A DNA stretch of 64,000 nucleotides from Pyrenophora tritici-repentis (Eukaryota > Ascomycota > Dothideomycetes > Pleosporales > Pleosporaceae): the NCBI RefSeq assembly GCF_003171515.1, contig NC_089393.1:1178001-1242000 (forward strand), written 5' to 3'. Numbering within the stretch: position 1 is the stretch's first letter; every line of letters starts with the position of its first letter. Below are positions 11,260 through 22,067 of this stretch, piece by piece. Made by a program: the position numbers and the translations under genes. A model generated the notes under the pieces. It had not been told where the DNA came from. It saw only the letters and a program-made list of their open reading frames with translations, and ran no database searches.

Positions 11260-11332
11260 GGTAGGCGTGCAGTCTCCAATGCGCTCAGGAAGGCAAAGTA
11301 GACGGCTTGGTGGGCAAAGATGTTAACATGAA

Positions 11333-11361
11333 GAGTTGGAGAGTTGGAGAGTTGGAGAGTT
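11333..11361. repeat. 8-bp tandem repeat abutting the hAT element
   Basis: GAGTTGGA is repeated three and a half times. Its last eight bases (GGAGAGTT) form the left target-site duplication of the transposon. Confidence 0.8.
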
Positions 11362-11916
11362 CAGACTTGCTATCAGTCAGGTAACTCAGTTCGAACTGAC
11401 TGAACTGACTGCCAAGACTCAGTTCAGTCAGTCAGTTCTTGAGGCAGCTGGACGTCAGTCCAGTCAGTTCAGAAGCCTCCAGACTGACTAAACTGACTGA
11501 CGTTAGACTGACGTTAGCTGTTTTTAAAGCAGTATTTTAGAGTTGTGAAAGCCACATTTAGTGCGGCTTCGAAGCCGCGCTAGTCCTAGATATATAGACA
11601 CTAATCCTATATAAGTTAAAGCATCTAGCTTTAAGCTAATTAGAGTTTGCGGAAATGCGCTACCCGGTGCGCACCTAGTAAGCCTTTCGCGTCGCGTCGC
11701 GTCGCGTCTGCTATACACACGACGCTAGACTACTGTTGCCATAATACTTCTTGGTGTACTTCATGTCTACTCCCTCTAATTCAGGCCTTCGCCGCCTTGT
11801 AGAATGCGACAAGCGCAATTCTCCTTTACCATCGCTATCAAACGCGCCTACTGTTGGCGATACTGCGAGCGAGGCCTAGGCTGATGAGCCCTTGGCAGTA
11901 CAGGCGGACTTCCCCA

Positions 11917-11949
<33 letters not shown>

Positions 11950-14441
11950 ATTACGACGGGCTTGATTTTAAGCGTGTGCCGTATCTTGAGCGGCGCTAGG
12001 TTGAGCGTAATAGTCGCGGTGGGCCAAAAAGCTGGATCTACCGCCACGGCTGGGCCGTCTGGCACCGCAAGTACAAGAAAAACTACTGGCTTTGCCGGTA
12101 CTGCCATCAACGACGGAAGCAGGAGGCTTGCTACGAGGCTGACAGCACTACAAACGCCGGCCGACACCTCTCAAGCAACAAGCCTGGACACACACGGACC
12201 TAACGGACCTGTACCAATTGCTAGCCGGGAGGGCAATATTATGGGCGCGCTCGCAAAGTCCCAAGTACATATTATGAGGTCTAAAGGGATAGAAATATCG
12301 CAAGAGGTAGCAAACGAGATGGCAGCAAGCTTTTCAACCTCTCGATTTCAGGACGCGCTGAAGGACTGGGTAGTCGCGGACAACCAGAGCCTTCGCGTAA
12401 TAGAAACGCCGCAGTTTCGAGCCATGATTGCGGCCGTGAGCCCGCTAGCCGAAGCTCTCCTTTGGCGTAGCCACCAAACGCTCCACGATCATATTATTAC
12501 TGAGTACAATACATACATACCAGCTGTTGCCAACTACCTTCGCGAAGCCCGGTCGCTTATACACGTGTCATTCGACAACTGGACTTCAACTGGTGGGCAG
12601 TATGCTTTTACTAGCCTCTGCGTACATTACCTTAACAGCGAGGGCAAGCTAGTTGACCACCTGCTTAGGTTGCCTAAGCTACACGGGGCGCACACTGGCA
12701 ATAATATTGCCGCTGCAGCAACAACAATACTTCGGCTATTTGGCGTTGACAACGCGAGGGTTGGGTAACTTGTGCTTGACAACGCAAGTAACAATAATAC
12801 TGCAGTTGAGTCCTTAGCAGAGGAGTTTGGCTTTATCGCAAGCGAGCGGCGGCTGCGGTGCTGCTGCCATATACTCAACCTAAGCGCACAATTAGTAATT
12901 TGGGGCAAAGACCGTAGCGCGTACGAGAATGAAGCCGCACACCTTGAGGAAGAGGAGAAGTACATGGATGAGTGGCGCAAATACGGTCCTGTTGGCGTCC
13001 TCTTTGACGTGATTGCGTCTATCTGTACGCCTCAAACTCGACAACTACTAGAGCGCCTACAGTGCGAGGAGGCAGAGTCTCTAGGTGTTACACCCCACAT
13101 CCGGCAGCTTGTGAAGCCTGTTAAGACACGCTGGAATAGCTATTTCAACACGTTTGTCCGTGCAGCTGAGCTACACGGCCCTATCGATGGCTATATTGAG
13201 TGTAAACTTGAGGAGCATAGTGCTGCAACAGCAACCTCACGACGCCGGAAGAATCGTGACCAGCTCCCTGCTGCCCAGCCACGGTTATATATACGCGAAG
13301 GGGGTCTAAGCGGCAAGGACTGGGCGACAATAACAGAATACATTCGACTCCTTGAGCCATTTGCCGAAGCTACACGGCTACTTGAAGGTCGCGGCCGACA
13401 CGGCCGACACGGCGCTATATGGGAAGTTCTAGTAACGTTTGAGTGGCTTCTTGACCAGCTTGAGGCTCTCAAAGACCGCCTTAAGGATGTAAATTACGAA
13501 GATCTAGATGCGCCTGAAGATCATCTTATTACAAACGTTAACCTTGCGCATTGTAAGCTTGCTGAGTACTACGCAAAATTCGATAACGCGCCTGTCTACT
13601 ACACTGCTACAATACTACACCCGCACTACAAACACCACCTCTCAGCGCTCTGGAAGGTGCCTGACACCCATGTCACTGCCCGTGACGGTGTCCACTATCG
13701 CGACGGCTGGCTTGACAATAACCACCGGGCATTCCTGCGCATGTGGCAAGGGCGGAAGGACTCTGCAGCCACTTCAGCTCACACTGTAACGCCGCCGCGT
13801 AAGAAGCCCCGGCTAGGGATTTCAACGTCGCGATCAGCTTTTCTACAGTCGTCAATTGAGCAAAGCACACGGCAGTTAGAGGCAAGCCTTGCTAAGGATG
13901 AGTATGAGATATGGAAGCGGCAACCAGCGTTAGCTGAGGAGGATTGGCTGTCTCTTAATCCGCTTCTATACTGGGAGTCAGTTGCTGGGCAGTTCCCTAT
14001 ACTCTCAAAGTTCGCTATTGACGTCCTAACAATACCAGCAGCAGCGGCAGACTGTGAGCGGACTTTCAGCGAGCTTGGCGACATGTTAGGCACCCGGAGA
14101 CTCCATATAAAGCCAGAGCTTATTTCAGCTTTGCAGAGCTTGAAGAGCTGGAAGAGGCTTGGTATACAGCCAACAACTACCTCAGCTTCTGGGCTAGCGC
14201 GCACACTATCAGAGGAAGAAATCTCAAAAGTACAGGAGCATTTATCTCAGTTCGACGTCAGGTAACTCAGTTCAGTCAGTCCAGTCAGTCCGCAGGCCGC
14301 GGCGACGTCAGTTCAGTCAGTCAGTTTTAGTTTAATTGAAAAGTCTTGGCAGTCAGTCCAGTCCAGTTCAGTGACCTCAGGACGTCAGTTCAGTCAGTCC
14401 AGAGAGCTCCGGACTGACTGAACTGACTGATAGCAACTCTG
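11362..14441 (+). mobile_element. hAT DNA transposon, 3.08 kb, with terminal repeats and 8-bp target duplication
   Basis: The left end CAGACTTGCTATCAGTCAG matches the reverse complement of the right end (CTGACTGATAGCAACTCTG) at 18 of 19 positions. The flanking 8-mers GGAGAGTT at 11354-11361 and 14442-14449 are identical, the hAT-typical 8-bp duplication. Inside each end (about 11379-11517 and 14264-14430) lie dense direct and inverted copies of CAGTTCAGTCAGT-like motifs, probably transposase-binding subterminal repeats. The transposase gene between them is disabled. The element sits 102 bases upstream of the start of the broken symporter gene. Confidence 0.9.
11763..14265 (+). pseudogene. hAT transposase, degenerate
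   Basis: From ATG 11763 one frame gives an acidic Asp-rich stretch and then a BED-type zinc finger region (KSWIYRHGWAVWHRKYKK, NYWLCRYCHQRRKQEACY, then a spaced His), but it meets TAG at 11877, another TAG before the finger, and TAA at 12201. The catalytic part is in the next frame from about 12200 on, with SFDNWTSTGGQYAF, a TAA at 12766-12768, then VLDNASNNNT, the RRLRCCCHILNLS segment and the C-terminal hATC dimerisation region (PLLYWESVAGQFPILSKFA, then AADCERTFSELG). At least four stops and one frame change make it non-functional as read. Whether an intron hides part of the N-terminal damage cannot be excluded. Confidence 0.85.
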
Positions 14442-14449
14442 GGAGAGTT

Positions 14450-15922
14450 GGAGAGAAAGAGCAAATTCTCGAGATTAAGAGAGAAGCCACAGAGCTCCAT
14501 CCTTCTACTGGTGCCTCCCACGCCCCTGTGAACGTGACCCAAGGCCACCTGTAGTCATGGCGCGCGTCACGACGCAGTCTTCAACCAACGAGTCGGCACC
14601 TCATGGACGGGCTTGTCGCGTGCCAGGGCGATAATCACTGGAAGACAGCCGCCTAAGTCTACTGATACCAACTATCAAGCTTGGTGAGGCGTTCCCTCCG
14701 CTATCTTACAGGTGGAGCTGTTACGTGGGCGCGGAGACGCGCCTTGGCTGCCAAGATGTTCCCGGTGGAGCGGCATGTGTAGGCGTCGATAAAGGCCCTG
14801 ATTTACTATTTCAGGACCCGGGATGGCGGAGACAAGATAAGAACGCGTGAAAGTCGCCGTCGCGAGTTAAATATCCTAGCTACAAATCCTGGGAGTGGGA
14901 GTAGTTCGGAAGCGTGGTTGCTGTGCAGCAATGTGACATTACAACAGCAGCTGCGTCCATTCCTCTCGCTCCAAGCAAAAGTTCTGATAAATATGCAGCC
15001 AGGCTTGAAAGTCGCTTCGCGAATCTCGATCTATCCAAGGTTTCGGAATTGAATCGAATCAACGCTGAGGTCGCGACTCGCGAGGGTGGCAATCTGACTA
15101 GAGTGGCTGGTAAGTAGATTATGCAGCTGCCTTCACGGTATGTAGGCTAGATTGAGTGTCAATAAGTTTACCAACAGCACGCAGTGCGTTGAGTGTTATA
15201 CTGGCACCTGCGCCCTATTGTCATGGGCCGAGCTTGGCAGTTGGGGGTCGCCCAATCTAAGTAACTTAGTATTCCCGGTTTGTTTTCCGTTTACACACGT
15301 CCCAGCCAACGGGTGCGCATCAATAATGCTATTCTACTGTCTTCATCTCCAGAAAAAAACAAAACGGAACATAACACGTTGTTCCATTCGAGGAGACCAA
15401 TGGACGCATTCACTACTTTGCACATCAGAAAAATCTCGCAGTCCCCGTGAACCTCGTCATCTTTTGTCCATGCTAGAGAAACATCTGTAGCACGTACAAA
15501 AATCACATCGTACGTGCTAGGATCCAGTACGATCGTATATGAGAGGGAAGCCAAGGGACTCTGGATGGTGAAGCCGATCGCAAAATATCCCGCCGAGCGA
15601 ATGTTGGGAGGAAAGACGGGCGAGGCAGAAGAGATGTAGGCCGAATTGCGACTGTCACCACACAACAGTAACATGAACAGCATTAGCATGGTTGTTGCGA
15701 AGAAGAGTTCCAGCCGAATGACTTGCGAGAAATTGCTTCTGGTCACCTTGAAGTTTTAGACAAGCAACAGTTTGGCGTGGACGATACCACAAGTTTTTTT
15801 TTGGATTTGCTATCTATTTATTGATTGGAAGAACCCTTTGCGTACAGACTGACTGGCACATATACCAAGGTCCCGCCACGTATATGACACTATGACACTC
15901 TCGTAGCTCCACGTTGTCCTAT
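14450..15922. other. intergenic, weak coding traces only
   Basis: A short plus-strand stretch (14914-15110, ARLESRFANLDLSKVSELNR) ends at a GGTAAGTAG donor-like site, and a 151-codon minus-strand frame (15746-15291) starts MTRSNFSQVIRLELFF with a hydrophobic N-terminus. Neither could be assigned to a family or completed, so both are left as possible remnants. Confidence 0.35.
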
Positions 15923-16704
15923 CTAAGCAACTATACCTATGGCAAGAGCTGCAAAGATCCAAATCAGAGGTGTGGTCTGGAGTAACTCGCTGTGGTTTTC
16001 ATCTTCCTTATCGTGATCCATGTTCAAGGTAATGTTCCTAACCGGCCTCTTAGGCCTCCGGGTCTTGCGCGATCTTTCCATCAAAGTCCTTGTAGGAATC
16101 TCCCTTGCCAATAGTCCTGAGGCCTTGTGGTCTGATGCTTTGTACACGTTGCTTGCGACGGTATGTTGGCTAGCGAACGACCCCCCAAGCAGCATTGCCT
16201 TATCCTGAGGTTGGCCATCCGTTGTGTTGAGAAGAAGCTGTGTGGAGCCATTCAGTAGAGCAAGATTGCCGGTTGGCAACTCGGCAGCGGAAGCTACCTT
16301 GGAGGCGGGCTTGGTCGGGTCTACAAGCTCGTAGACCATCTTGCCAGCGAGCATGGTCTGCTGAGAGGAGGATATCAGACCCGGCTGCATAACGCAAACA
16401 GTCGTTGACGATGGGTTGCATGTGCCGTTTCGAGAGCCTTCCCCAGATATAACAAGTGTGTAGGAGCCGGGAAGCATCTTCTCAGTTCCAACTCTCACAG
16501 CCAAACCGGAACCTGCGGCGGCTAGAATTCTACATGTTAGGATCGTTGTTCCATGTACCGCTTAGATGGCAACTTACGCTCTGCAAGAACACCAGCAGCA
16601 CCGCCACTGGCAGCTGCGGTGTTGAATTCCACCGCAAGACTGTCCATGGCTTGTACAGACTGTAAAAGGCCAGCCAACAGAAGTGTACGGGAAGAGAACT
16701 GCAT
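15923..16704 (-). CDS. secreted, probably GPI-anchored protein of unknown function, 2 exons
   Basis: Exon 1 is 16704-16578 and exon 2 is 16521-15923, joined over an intron with a GTAAGT donor and CTAAC branch; the first AG would create a stop, so the AG at 16522-16523 is used (a third AG nine bases on also keeps frame). The product is 241 residues. It begins MQFSSRTLLLAGLLQSVQA, a signal peptide, has a Cys pair in GTCNPSSTTVCVMQPG, several N-glycosylation sequons, a basic middle (RSRKTRRPKRPVR), and ends in TPLIWIFAALAIGIVA, a GPI-type tail. The basic run could be a processing site. Divergent from the repeat-peptide gene at 17822. Confidence 0.65.
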
Positions 16705-17821
16705 CTTAGCAACCAGGCTTGAGAAGAGATGTATAAGAAGAAAAAGAAGAAGAAGAAGAAGTGGAGAAGGTTGTGGGGGAGAAGGTCGATGGGAAATGAA
16801 TAGAAAACAAAAGAGGGACAGCGAAGCCAACTATATAAGATTTCCAGTAGAGACCTACGGTGTTCTCGCATCGCTATTCTATAGCCATTGCTTCGTAACC
16901 GCATATCGTACGCGTACCAGCCGTAAAGCCCAGTATGAAATAAAGACAATAAGTTTAACGCTAATGTTTCCCCAAGTCGCCGTTGCATAGACCGATCTTT
17001 TCAGATGTTGATTAAACAACGTCGCGGGGATAGACAAACATCAATGCAAAAATAGGACATGCCATATGCGAACCATGGGTTTGTATGGGTTATACCAGAT
17101 TTACTAAGTTAAACCAGCTTGCCAAGGCACGTGTAGTGGAAACACGCACAGACTGTTTGGGGTTAGAGTATAGTGCCGAGGCCTAAATGCGGTGCGCGCA
17201 CGGGCTTTGAAAAGGCTTCGAAACTCTTGACAGCCTTGACAGCTGTGTCTTGGCGACCGAACCGTTCATGCCTGCACTTGTTTAGTATGACTGTCCACTA
17301 GCGCGCGCGTGTCAAAGTATGACCGCTTCATGCCGGCCACGTCGCGCACTGGGGTCGCTAGACAAGCAACGTTCGTGCTCAGGCAATGCAGTACACACGC
17401 CGTTGTCATCGATCTGGTGACGTCCCCGCCAAGCGCTAACCCCACGAATTTGGCAAAGAGCCTCCTCCATCATGCAGTAGTTCTCGCTGACGCTGGGACA
17501 TGTGGGAGAATCGGTGTTTATGCTCTGCGCTTGGTAGCTATCTCGTCGAAACAATGCTAGGTACTTGGCAAGCGGATGCCTTATTCTCGTCCTTGTAGGA
17601 AGCACTTCCAACTGATATAAAGATGAGCATCCACACGACAGTTGGAAATCATCACACAGCATCACTCATCTCATCACCACTTACATTCTATCACGGTCTC
17701 ACAGGTTGACGATCCGATACTTTCTTCACTTCAACTTTCCATCTTCATTCACATCTTTCACCAAACTTCACTCCCACTTCACTTTACCCCACCCCACTTC
17801 AACACCCTCAACACCTTCAAC
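16705..17821. promoter_or_regulatory. 1.1-kb divergent spacer between two secretome genes
   Basis: No gene is seen. It contains a TATA-like box at 17616-17622 (TATAAAG) about 200 bases before the ATG at 17822, followed by a long CT/CA-rich leader. On the other side a GAA-rich purine tract (about 16735-16765) forms the leader of the minus-strand gene. Confidence 0.5.
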
Positions 17822-18997
17822 ATGCACGCTTCCACCATCGCAGCTATCTTGGCATTCACTGCTGGCATGAGTGTCAACGCCGCGCCGGTCGTCGGTCCCC
17901 AAGTCATTTCCAACACCCAGCCCACTGAGCTTCATACGATCCTTGGCCATGCTGAAGCTGACCACAAAGTGTAAGTTTTCCTAGAGAATGATATGGAACA
18001 GTATGCTAACAGTAACAGGAGCGAGCTCGCCATCGACGAAGTTAACACCCAGCCGCTTACAACGAGGGACCCCGAGGCTCGCATTGGCAAGGGAGGAGCT
18101 GCTAAGGGTATCGCTGGTGGCATTGGTGCCATCGCTGATGGCCTCACTATCAGTTCAATCATTGGAGGACAGCAACAGCAAAAGAGAGACGCCCGCATCG
18201 GAAAGAGTGGTGCTGCCAAGGGTGTTGGTGGCGGTCTCGGTGCCCTCGCTGATGTAGTCACCATTGGCGGACTTATTGGAGGTCAGCAGCAGCAAAAGAG
18301 AGACGCCCGCATCGGAAAGAGTGGTGCTGCCAAGGGTGTTGGTGGCGGTCTCGGTGCCCTCGCTGATGTAGTCACCATTGGCGGACTTATTGGAGGTCAG
18401 CAGCAGCAAAAGAGAGACGCCCGCATCGGAAAGAGTGGTGCTGCCAAGGGTGTTGGTGGCGGTCTCGGTGCCCTCGCTGATGTAGTCACCATTGGCGGAC
18501 TTATTGGAGGTCAGCAGCAGCAAAAGAGAGACGCCCGCATCGGAAAGAGTGGTGCTGCCAAGGGTGTCGGTGGCGGTCTCGGTGCCCTCGCTGATATAGT
18601 CACCATTGGCGGACTTATTGGAGGTCAGCAACAGCAGAAGAGAGACGCCCGCATCGGAAAGAGTGGTGCTGCTAAGGGTGTTGGTGGCGGTCTCGGTGCC
18701 CTCGCTGATGTAGTCACCATTGGCGGACTTATTGGAGGTCAGCAACAGCAAAAGAGGGAAGCACGTGTAGCTAAGAACTTCGGCAACGCAGCAAAGGGCA
18801 TCGGTGGTGGTGTCGGTGCCATCGCTGATGTAGTCACCATTGGCGGACTCATTGGAGGTCAGCAAAAGAGAGACGGCGAGGTAGCTCAGCCAGTAGCGAG
18901 GGGAGAGCGCAAGGTGATCGGAAAAGCCCCAGAGGTCGAGGTCGGATGTATCTCTAGCGAGTTGGGATGCACCCACCGGATCATCGGCGCTCAGTAA
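17822..18997 (+). CDS. secreted tandem-repeat protein with Kex2 sites (putative repeat-peptide precursor), 2 exons
   Basis: Exon 1 17822-17970 and exon 2 18019-18997, joined over a 48-base intron (GTAAGT donor, GCTAAC branch, CAG acceptor), give 375 residues. MHASTIAAILAFTAGMSVNA is a clear signal peptide. After about 70 residues come seven tandem units: one divergent (EARIGKGGAAKGIAGGIGA), five almost identical 38-residue units beginning DARIGKSGAAKG and ending IGGQQQQKR, and one divergent last unit ending IGGQQKR. Every unit ends in Lys-Arg, the Kex2 cut site, so secretion would release peptides of about 36 residues: a basic start, a Gly-rich hydrophobic middle with several GxxxG spacings, and a Gln tail. 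The C-terminal domain has a Cys pair (GCISSELGCT). The layout matches fungal Kex2-processed repeat proteins; no Tyr or Phe is in the repeat and no UstYa/DUF3328 gene lies nearby, so it does not look like a dikaritin. Confidence 0.8.
18188..18757 (+). repeat. 114-bp coding minisatellite, five near-identical copies
   Basis: The repeat starts GACGCCCGCATCGG at 18188 and recurs every 114 bases. Copies differ by only a few bases (for example a GAT-ATA change in the fourth unit), which suggests recent unequal exchange or gene conversion. Flanking first and last units are clearly more diverged. Confidence 0.9.
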
Positions 18998-20477
18998 GAA
19001 GTGTTTTGCTTAGAGAACTAGAGGATAGATTATATGATAGACGACTCAATTGATTTGAGAATACAAAACCCAGCAGCACAAAAGTGACTCGTGAAAACAA
19101 CTTTGGAAACTATGTCAAACAGGAATCTCTACTTGTGAAAAGACTTACCATTGAGACCTTTCAACCAACGCAGCAGCACTCCTGAAATCGTTTATCAGAG
19201 TTTGATTTGCAGCTAATCATATAAGGTTTGTGAATTTCAAAACGCATCATCACGTTCGAAGCTGCAAGCTAAGCAATGGGCGCTTATCTCGTCATCGAAG
19301 ACGTCTCTGAAATGTTAGTGAGTATTGCCGCTTCAGCAGTGAGGTTGGTTGAGGCGTTCAATCTTGGATCAGGGTCGACTTGTAGCTGTAATCTTTTATA
19401 TTTATTTTTCGTTTAAGAGCGGAAGTTTTGGGTCGCCTGTGGGAGAGTACCATGATACTCGAAGGCACAATGAGAAATGAGGAGTCATCGAAGAGTATAT
19501 CTTCAACTGAGGGCAGTTGCCGCGCTTCAGCAGTGACATTACTTGCATAGACGTTGTTTACTACTTTACATCATACAGAGCCATTGCGATGTTGCCCTTC
19601 TTCAAGGGGTCTGATACTTATATGATGATACCTACATATTCTTCACGCTACCTGTTCGTATCAGAAAGGGTGGCTAATGCTACGTGGCACCGGGCACAGC
19701 CCCTCTCCAAAATCCCAGCATCCATATCATCGCAACATGAACGATAGCATAGCTTACTTCAATCAGCTATAAACGCCCATGTTAACGTTCTCCAGACTTG
19801 GCGGCTAGGAATTGGGACTCTTCAACGCAATGCATGGCTGAGGCAACCCTAGGGCATTTGAGACCGATGGTTACGTCATTGCAGTTTCACGAAACATGGA
19901 GAAGATAAGAGTGATCATGGAGAGGAAGGAAGTCAATAGACATTAACAATAGCATGATTATCATGAGACTCATCAATCAGTTCATGGTCGAATGAAGGTA
20001 TCCTCCACGTCGAAGCCATGCGCGAACGCACCATTCAGTATGTTATGGGCATGATTAGCATCACCTTCATATCGTTGAAATCAATACCGACTTTACGTTG
20101 CTAAGCCTAGCACCGCCTTCATGTCATCAACATCAATGCCGCCTTCACGTCGTCAACGAACGCATCCTTCATGCTATCAACATCAACACCACCTCCTTCA
20201 TTTCATCAGCATCTAACACCCTCTTCGCGTCTTCAACATTAACATCGCCATCACTTCACCAACGAACGCCTCCTTCACGTCACAAACACGAACGCTTCCT
20301 TCACTTCGTCAACATCAACATCGCTTTCACGTTACCGATATCATGGCTAGCTATGAACACCATTGTGAACCATAACTAGATTGACTAGAATACCAAACCA
20401 AAGCATATTATGATAAGTTCAAAGACCAAGAACCCACAGAGTGATTGCCATATAAAGTCATGCAAGACGACCTTACC
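18998..20477. other. gene-free stretch with degenerate ~30-bp repeats
   Basis: No gene supported. From about 20040 to 20335 a degenerate minisatellite repeats motifs like CCTTCACGTCGTCAACATCAAC with changing spacers, some ten times; the 93-codon frame there is produced by the repeat. Confidence 0.55.
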
Positions 20478-20638
20478 TAGACTCCGCAACAATCAATTCA
20501 ATCCGGTCACTCTCCTAGACCCACTTACCTATCTAGGTAGGGCTTAAACTCCTATAGGTAACTACTAGGCTTAAAGCGGCAATCAATCAATCCAATCTGA
20601 ACCTTCTAGGACCCACTTAATTGATTGTTGCGGACTGT
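20478..20638. mobile_element. 161-bp MITE-like element
   Basis: A perfect 16-bp inverted repeat, TCCGCAACAATCAATT (20483-20498) and its reverse complement (20619-20634), bounds the unit. Identical 9-mers GACCTTACC flank it at 20469-20477 and 20639-20647, a target-site duplication. No coding capacity. A 9-bp duplication would suit a Mutator-like family, although 8-bp hAT duplication plus one chance base is possible. Confidence 0.75.
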
Positions 20639-22067
20639 GACCTTACCCCACACGAAGCTTCAAAAAATCACCCAAACTTTTACCTGCTCAAAGCCTTATG
20701 GAGCCTTTACCATGCTTCCCTTGGCGGCTATATCCCTGGCCAGAAACATACCGACCCATGCCATCGATAACCGCAGTCATTGCTCTCGATAAACCATGAA
20801 AATATCGAACTGCTCAAAGCACAAGAGTCCAGACTTTTACCACACCACGTCACCCTGAATAAGCTTGGTCTCAGGCCTACTTCTCCCTCGAGGCAGCTTT
20901 CCTAACCACAGATTTCTTCACGCTTAGAGTAAATGAAAATAAATAGTAGAACTGAAAAGCAGATATGTGTTCACCAAATCAAACTCGTCTTCGTGAAGTC
21001 CATGCGAGGGCTTGCCATGAGCCTGCACCCAACGAACCCATGCTTCCCTGGCGGAACGATCCTATCTCTGCTCAGAAATTGATCGGCGCATGTTCGTGAT
21101 GAGATCGAATGGCGGTGTTTGCTTTGACCCGACTTCTTCTTGCAGCAATGCTGCTATGTAATGAAGCTGAGGATCGCCCAAGTATTTGTCGGGGTCTGTT
21201 CAAACCATAGAGAGCTCTTTCAAATCGACAGGTCGGGGTTCTTCGGGCTGACTTGTCTTCGCTGACTGTTGCTGGGCTTCCGGTATCTCCTCGTTGCTGA
21301 TTTTTGCCTTCGTCGATGGTCCAAACTTCTTCATCCATAACTCTAGGGCCTCGTCTTTTCATCTCTCAACCCCCCTCAACTCGTCAATCAAGGTATCTTT
21401 GTCAATATCGCCTCTAATGTCGGCTAGCCTGTAGGAGATCCCTTCGTGCGTCGGATGGGAGAAGAGATAGCATCGGTGATATTCTCCTTCAGTTTTATGT
21501 ATTGTGGTGTAGTAGCTTGTCACGTGTTCGGCGTTAGGTAATCGGCGCTAGGGTTGAGTATTTTAGGGCGACTCCGCGAGGAGAAGCTCGATATCATCGG
21601 ATCAGTTATCGTACACGATTCTTAATACTACCGTTTATTGTTCGGATACCTTCTTGTTCTCTACTCTCTACCGATTGCGGGTCGGCAGCCTCTCTTCTGA
21701 CTATTGAGGCTATCCCTCTACCACAGTATGTAGGTCCCCCATACAGCCCATACCTCTTGTATGGGTCTCTCGATTCTCTTGGTGGCGTAAGAGATTCGCA
21801 TTCGCTTACTCTTCTCTGAGAAGGCCAGTGTCGGCTTGATGGGGTCGCTCATGGCTCAAGGCTTCGTTAGTGTTGTTGTCGCTTGATGAGTCGGTATCTG
21901 GAAAATAATATTGTGGGATAGAGGTGGAAGAGAGAGAAGAGGTATAATTAGAGCAATTTATAGCCCTGTCCTAACATGTCCAGAGGTAGGAGATCAGACT
22001 GCACACTAAAGGTGTATTTTAACACTTTTTTGTAACCACACGATTCTCGGATATCGGTAAACTAGTT
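20639..22067. other. gene-poor stretch with one coding remnant
   Basis: Apart from the remnant listed separately nothing is supported. The phrase CCATGCTTCCC(T)TGGCGG occurs twice (about 20710 and 21040), hinting at duplicated debris. Confidence 0.4.
20925..21352 (-). pseudogene. coding remnant, family unknown
   Basis: One minus-strand frame reads as protein for about 140 codons (LELWMKKFGPSTKAKISNEE, then DPDKYLGDPQLHYIAALLQE, then DRSAREAWVRWVQAHGKPSH) but is cut by TGA at 21200-21202 and TAG at 21062-21064. No start, no donor sites and no family were recognised. Probably a decayed gene or transposon-carried segment. Confidence 0.4.

Noticed and set aside
16735..16765. Coding extension of the GPI gene through a poly-Leu leader
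   Set aside because: The open frame upstream of the ATG at 16704 comes from a GAA-rich purine tract; the signal peptide starts cleanly at 16704.
18155..18976. 273-codon minus-strand frame over the repeat gene
   Set aside because: It is a shadow of the tandem repeat on the other strand; it has no family features and the sense strand has a signal peptide and intron.
17822..18997. Dikaritin-type RiPP precursor
   Set aside because: The repeats have Kex2 sites but no Tyr or Phe core residue, and no UstYa/DUF3328, tyrosinase or methyltransferase gene is found in the neighbourhood.
20098..20379. 93-residue secreted-looking frame
   Set aside because: Produced by a degenerate 30-bp minisatellite; no start context or conservation-like pattern.
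21072..21362. Copia reverse transcriptase fragment (ALYGL-like words)
   Set aside because: The resemblance is limited to five residues; the neighbouring frame is a better and longer protein reading.
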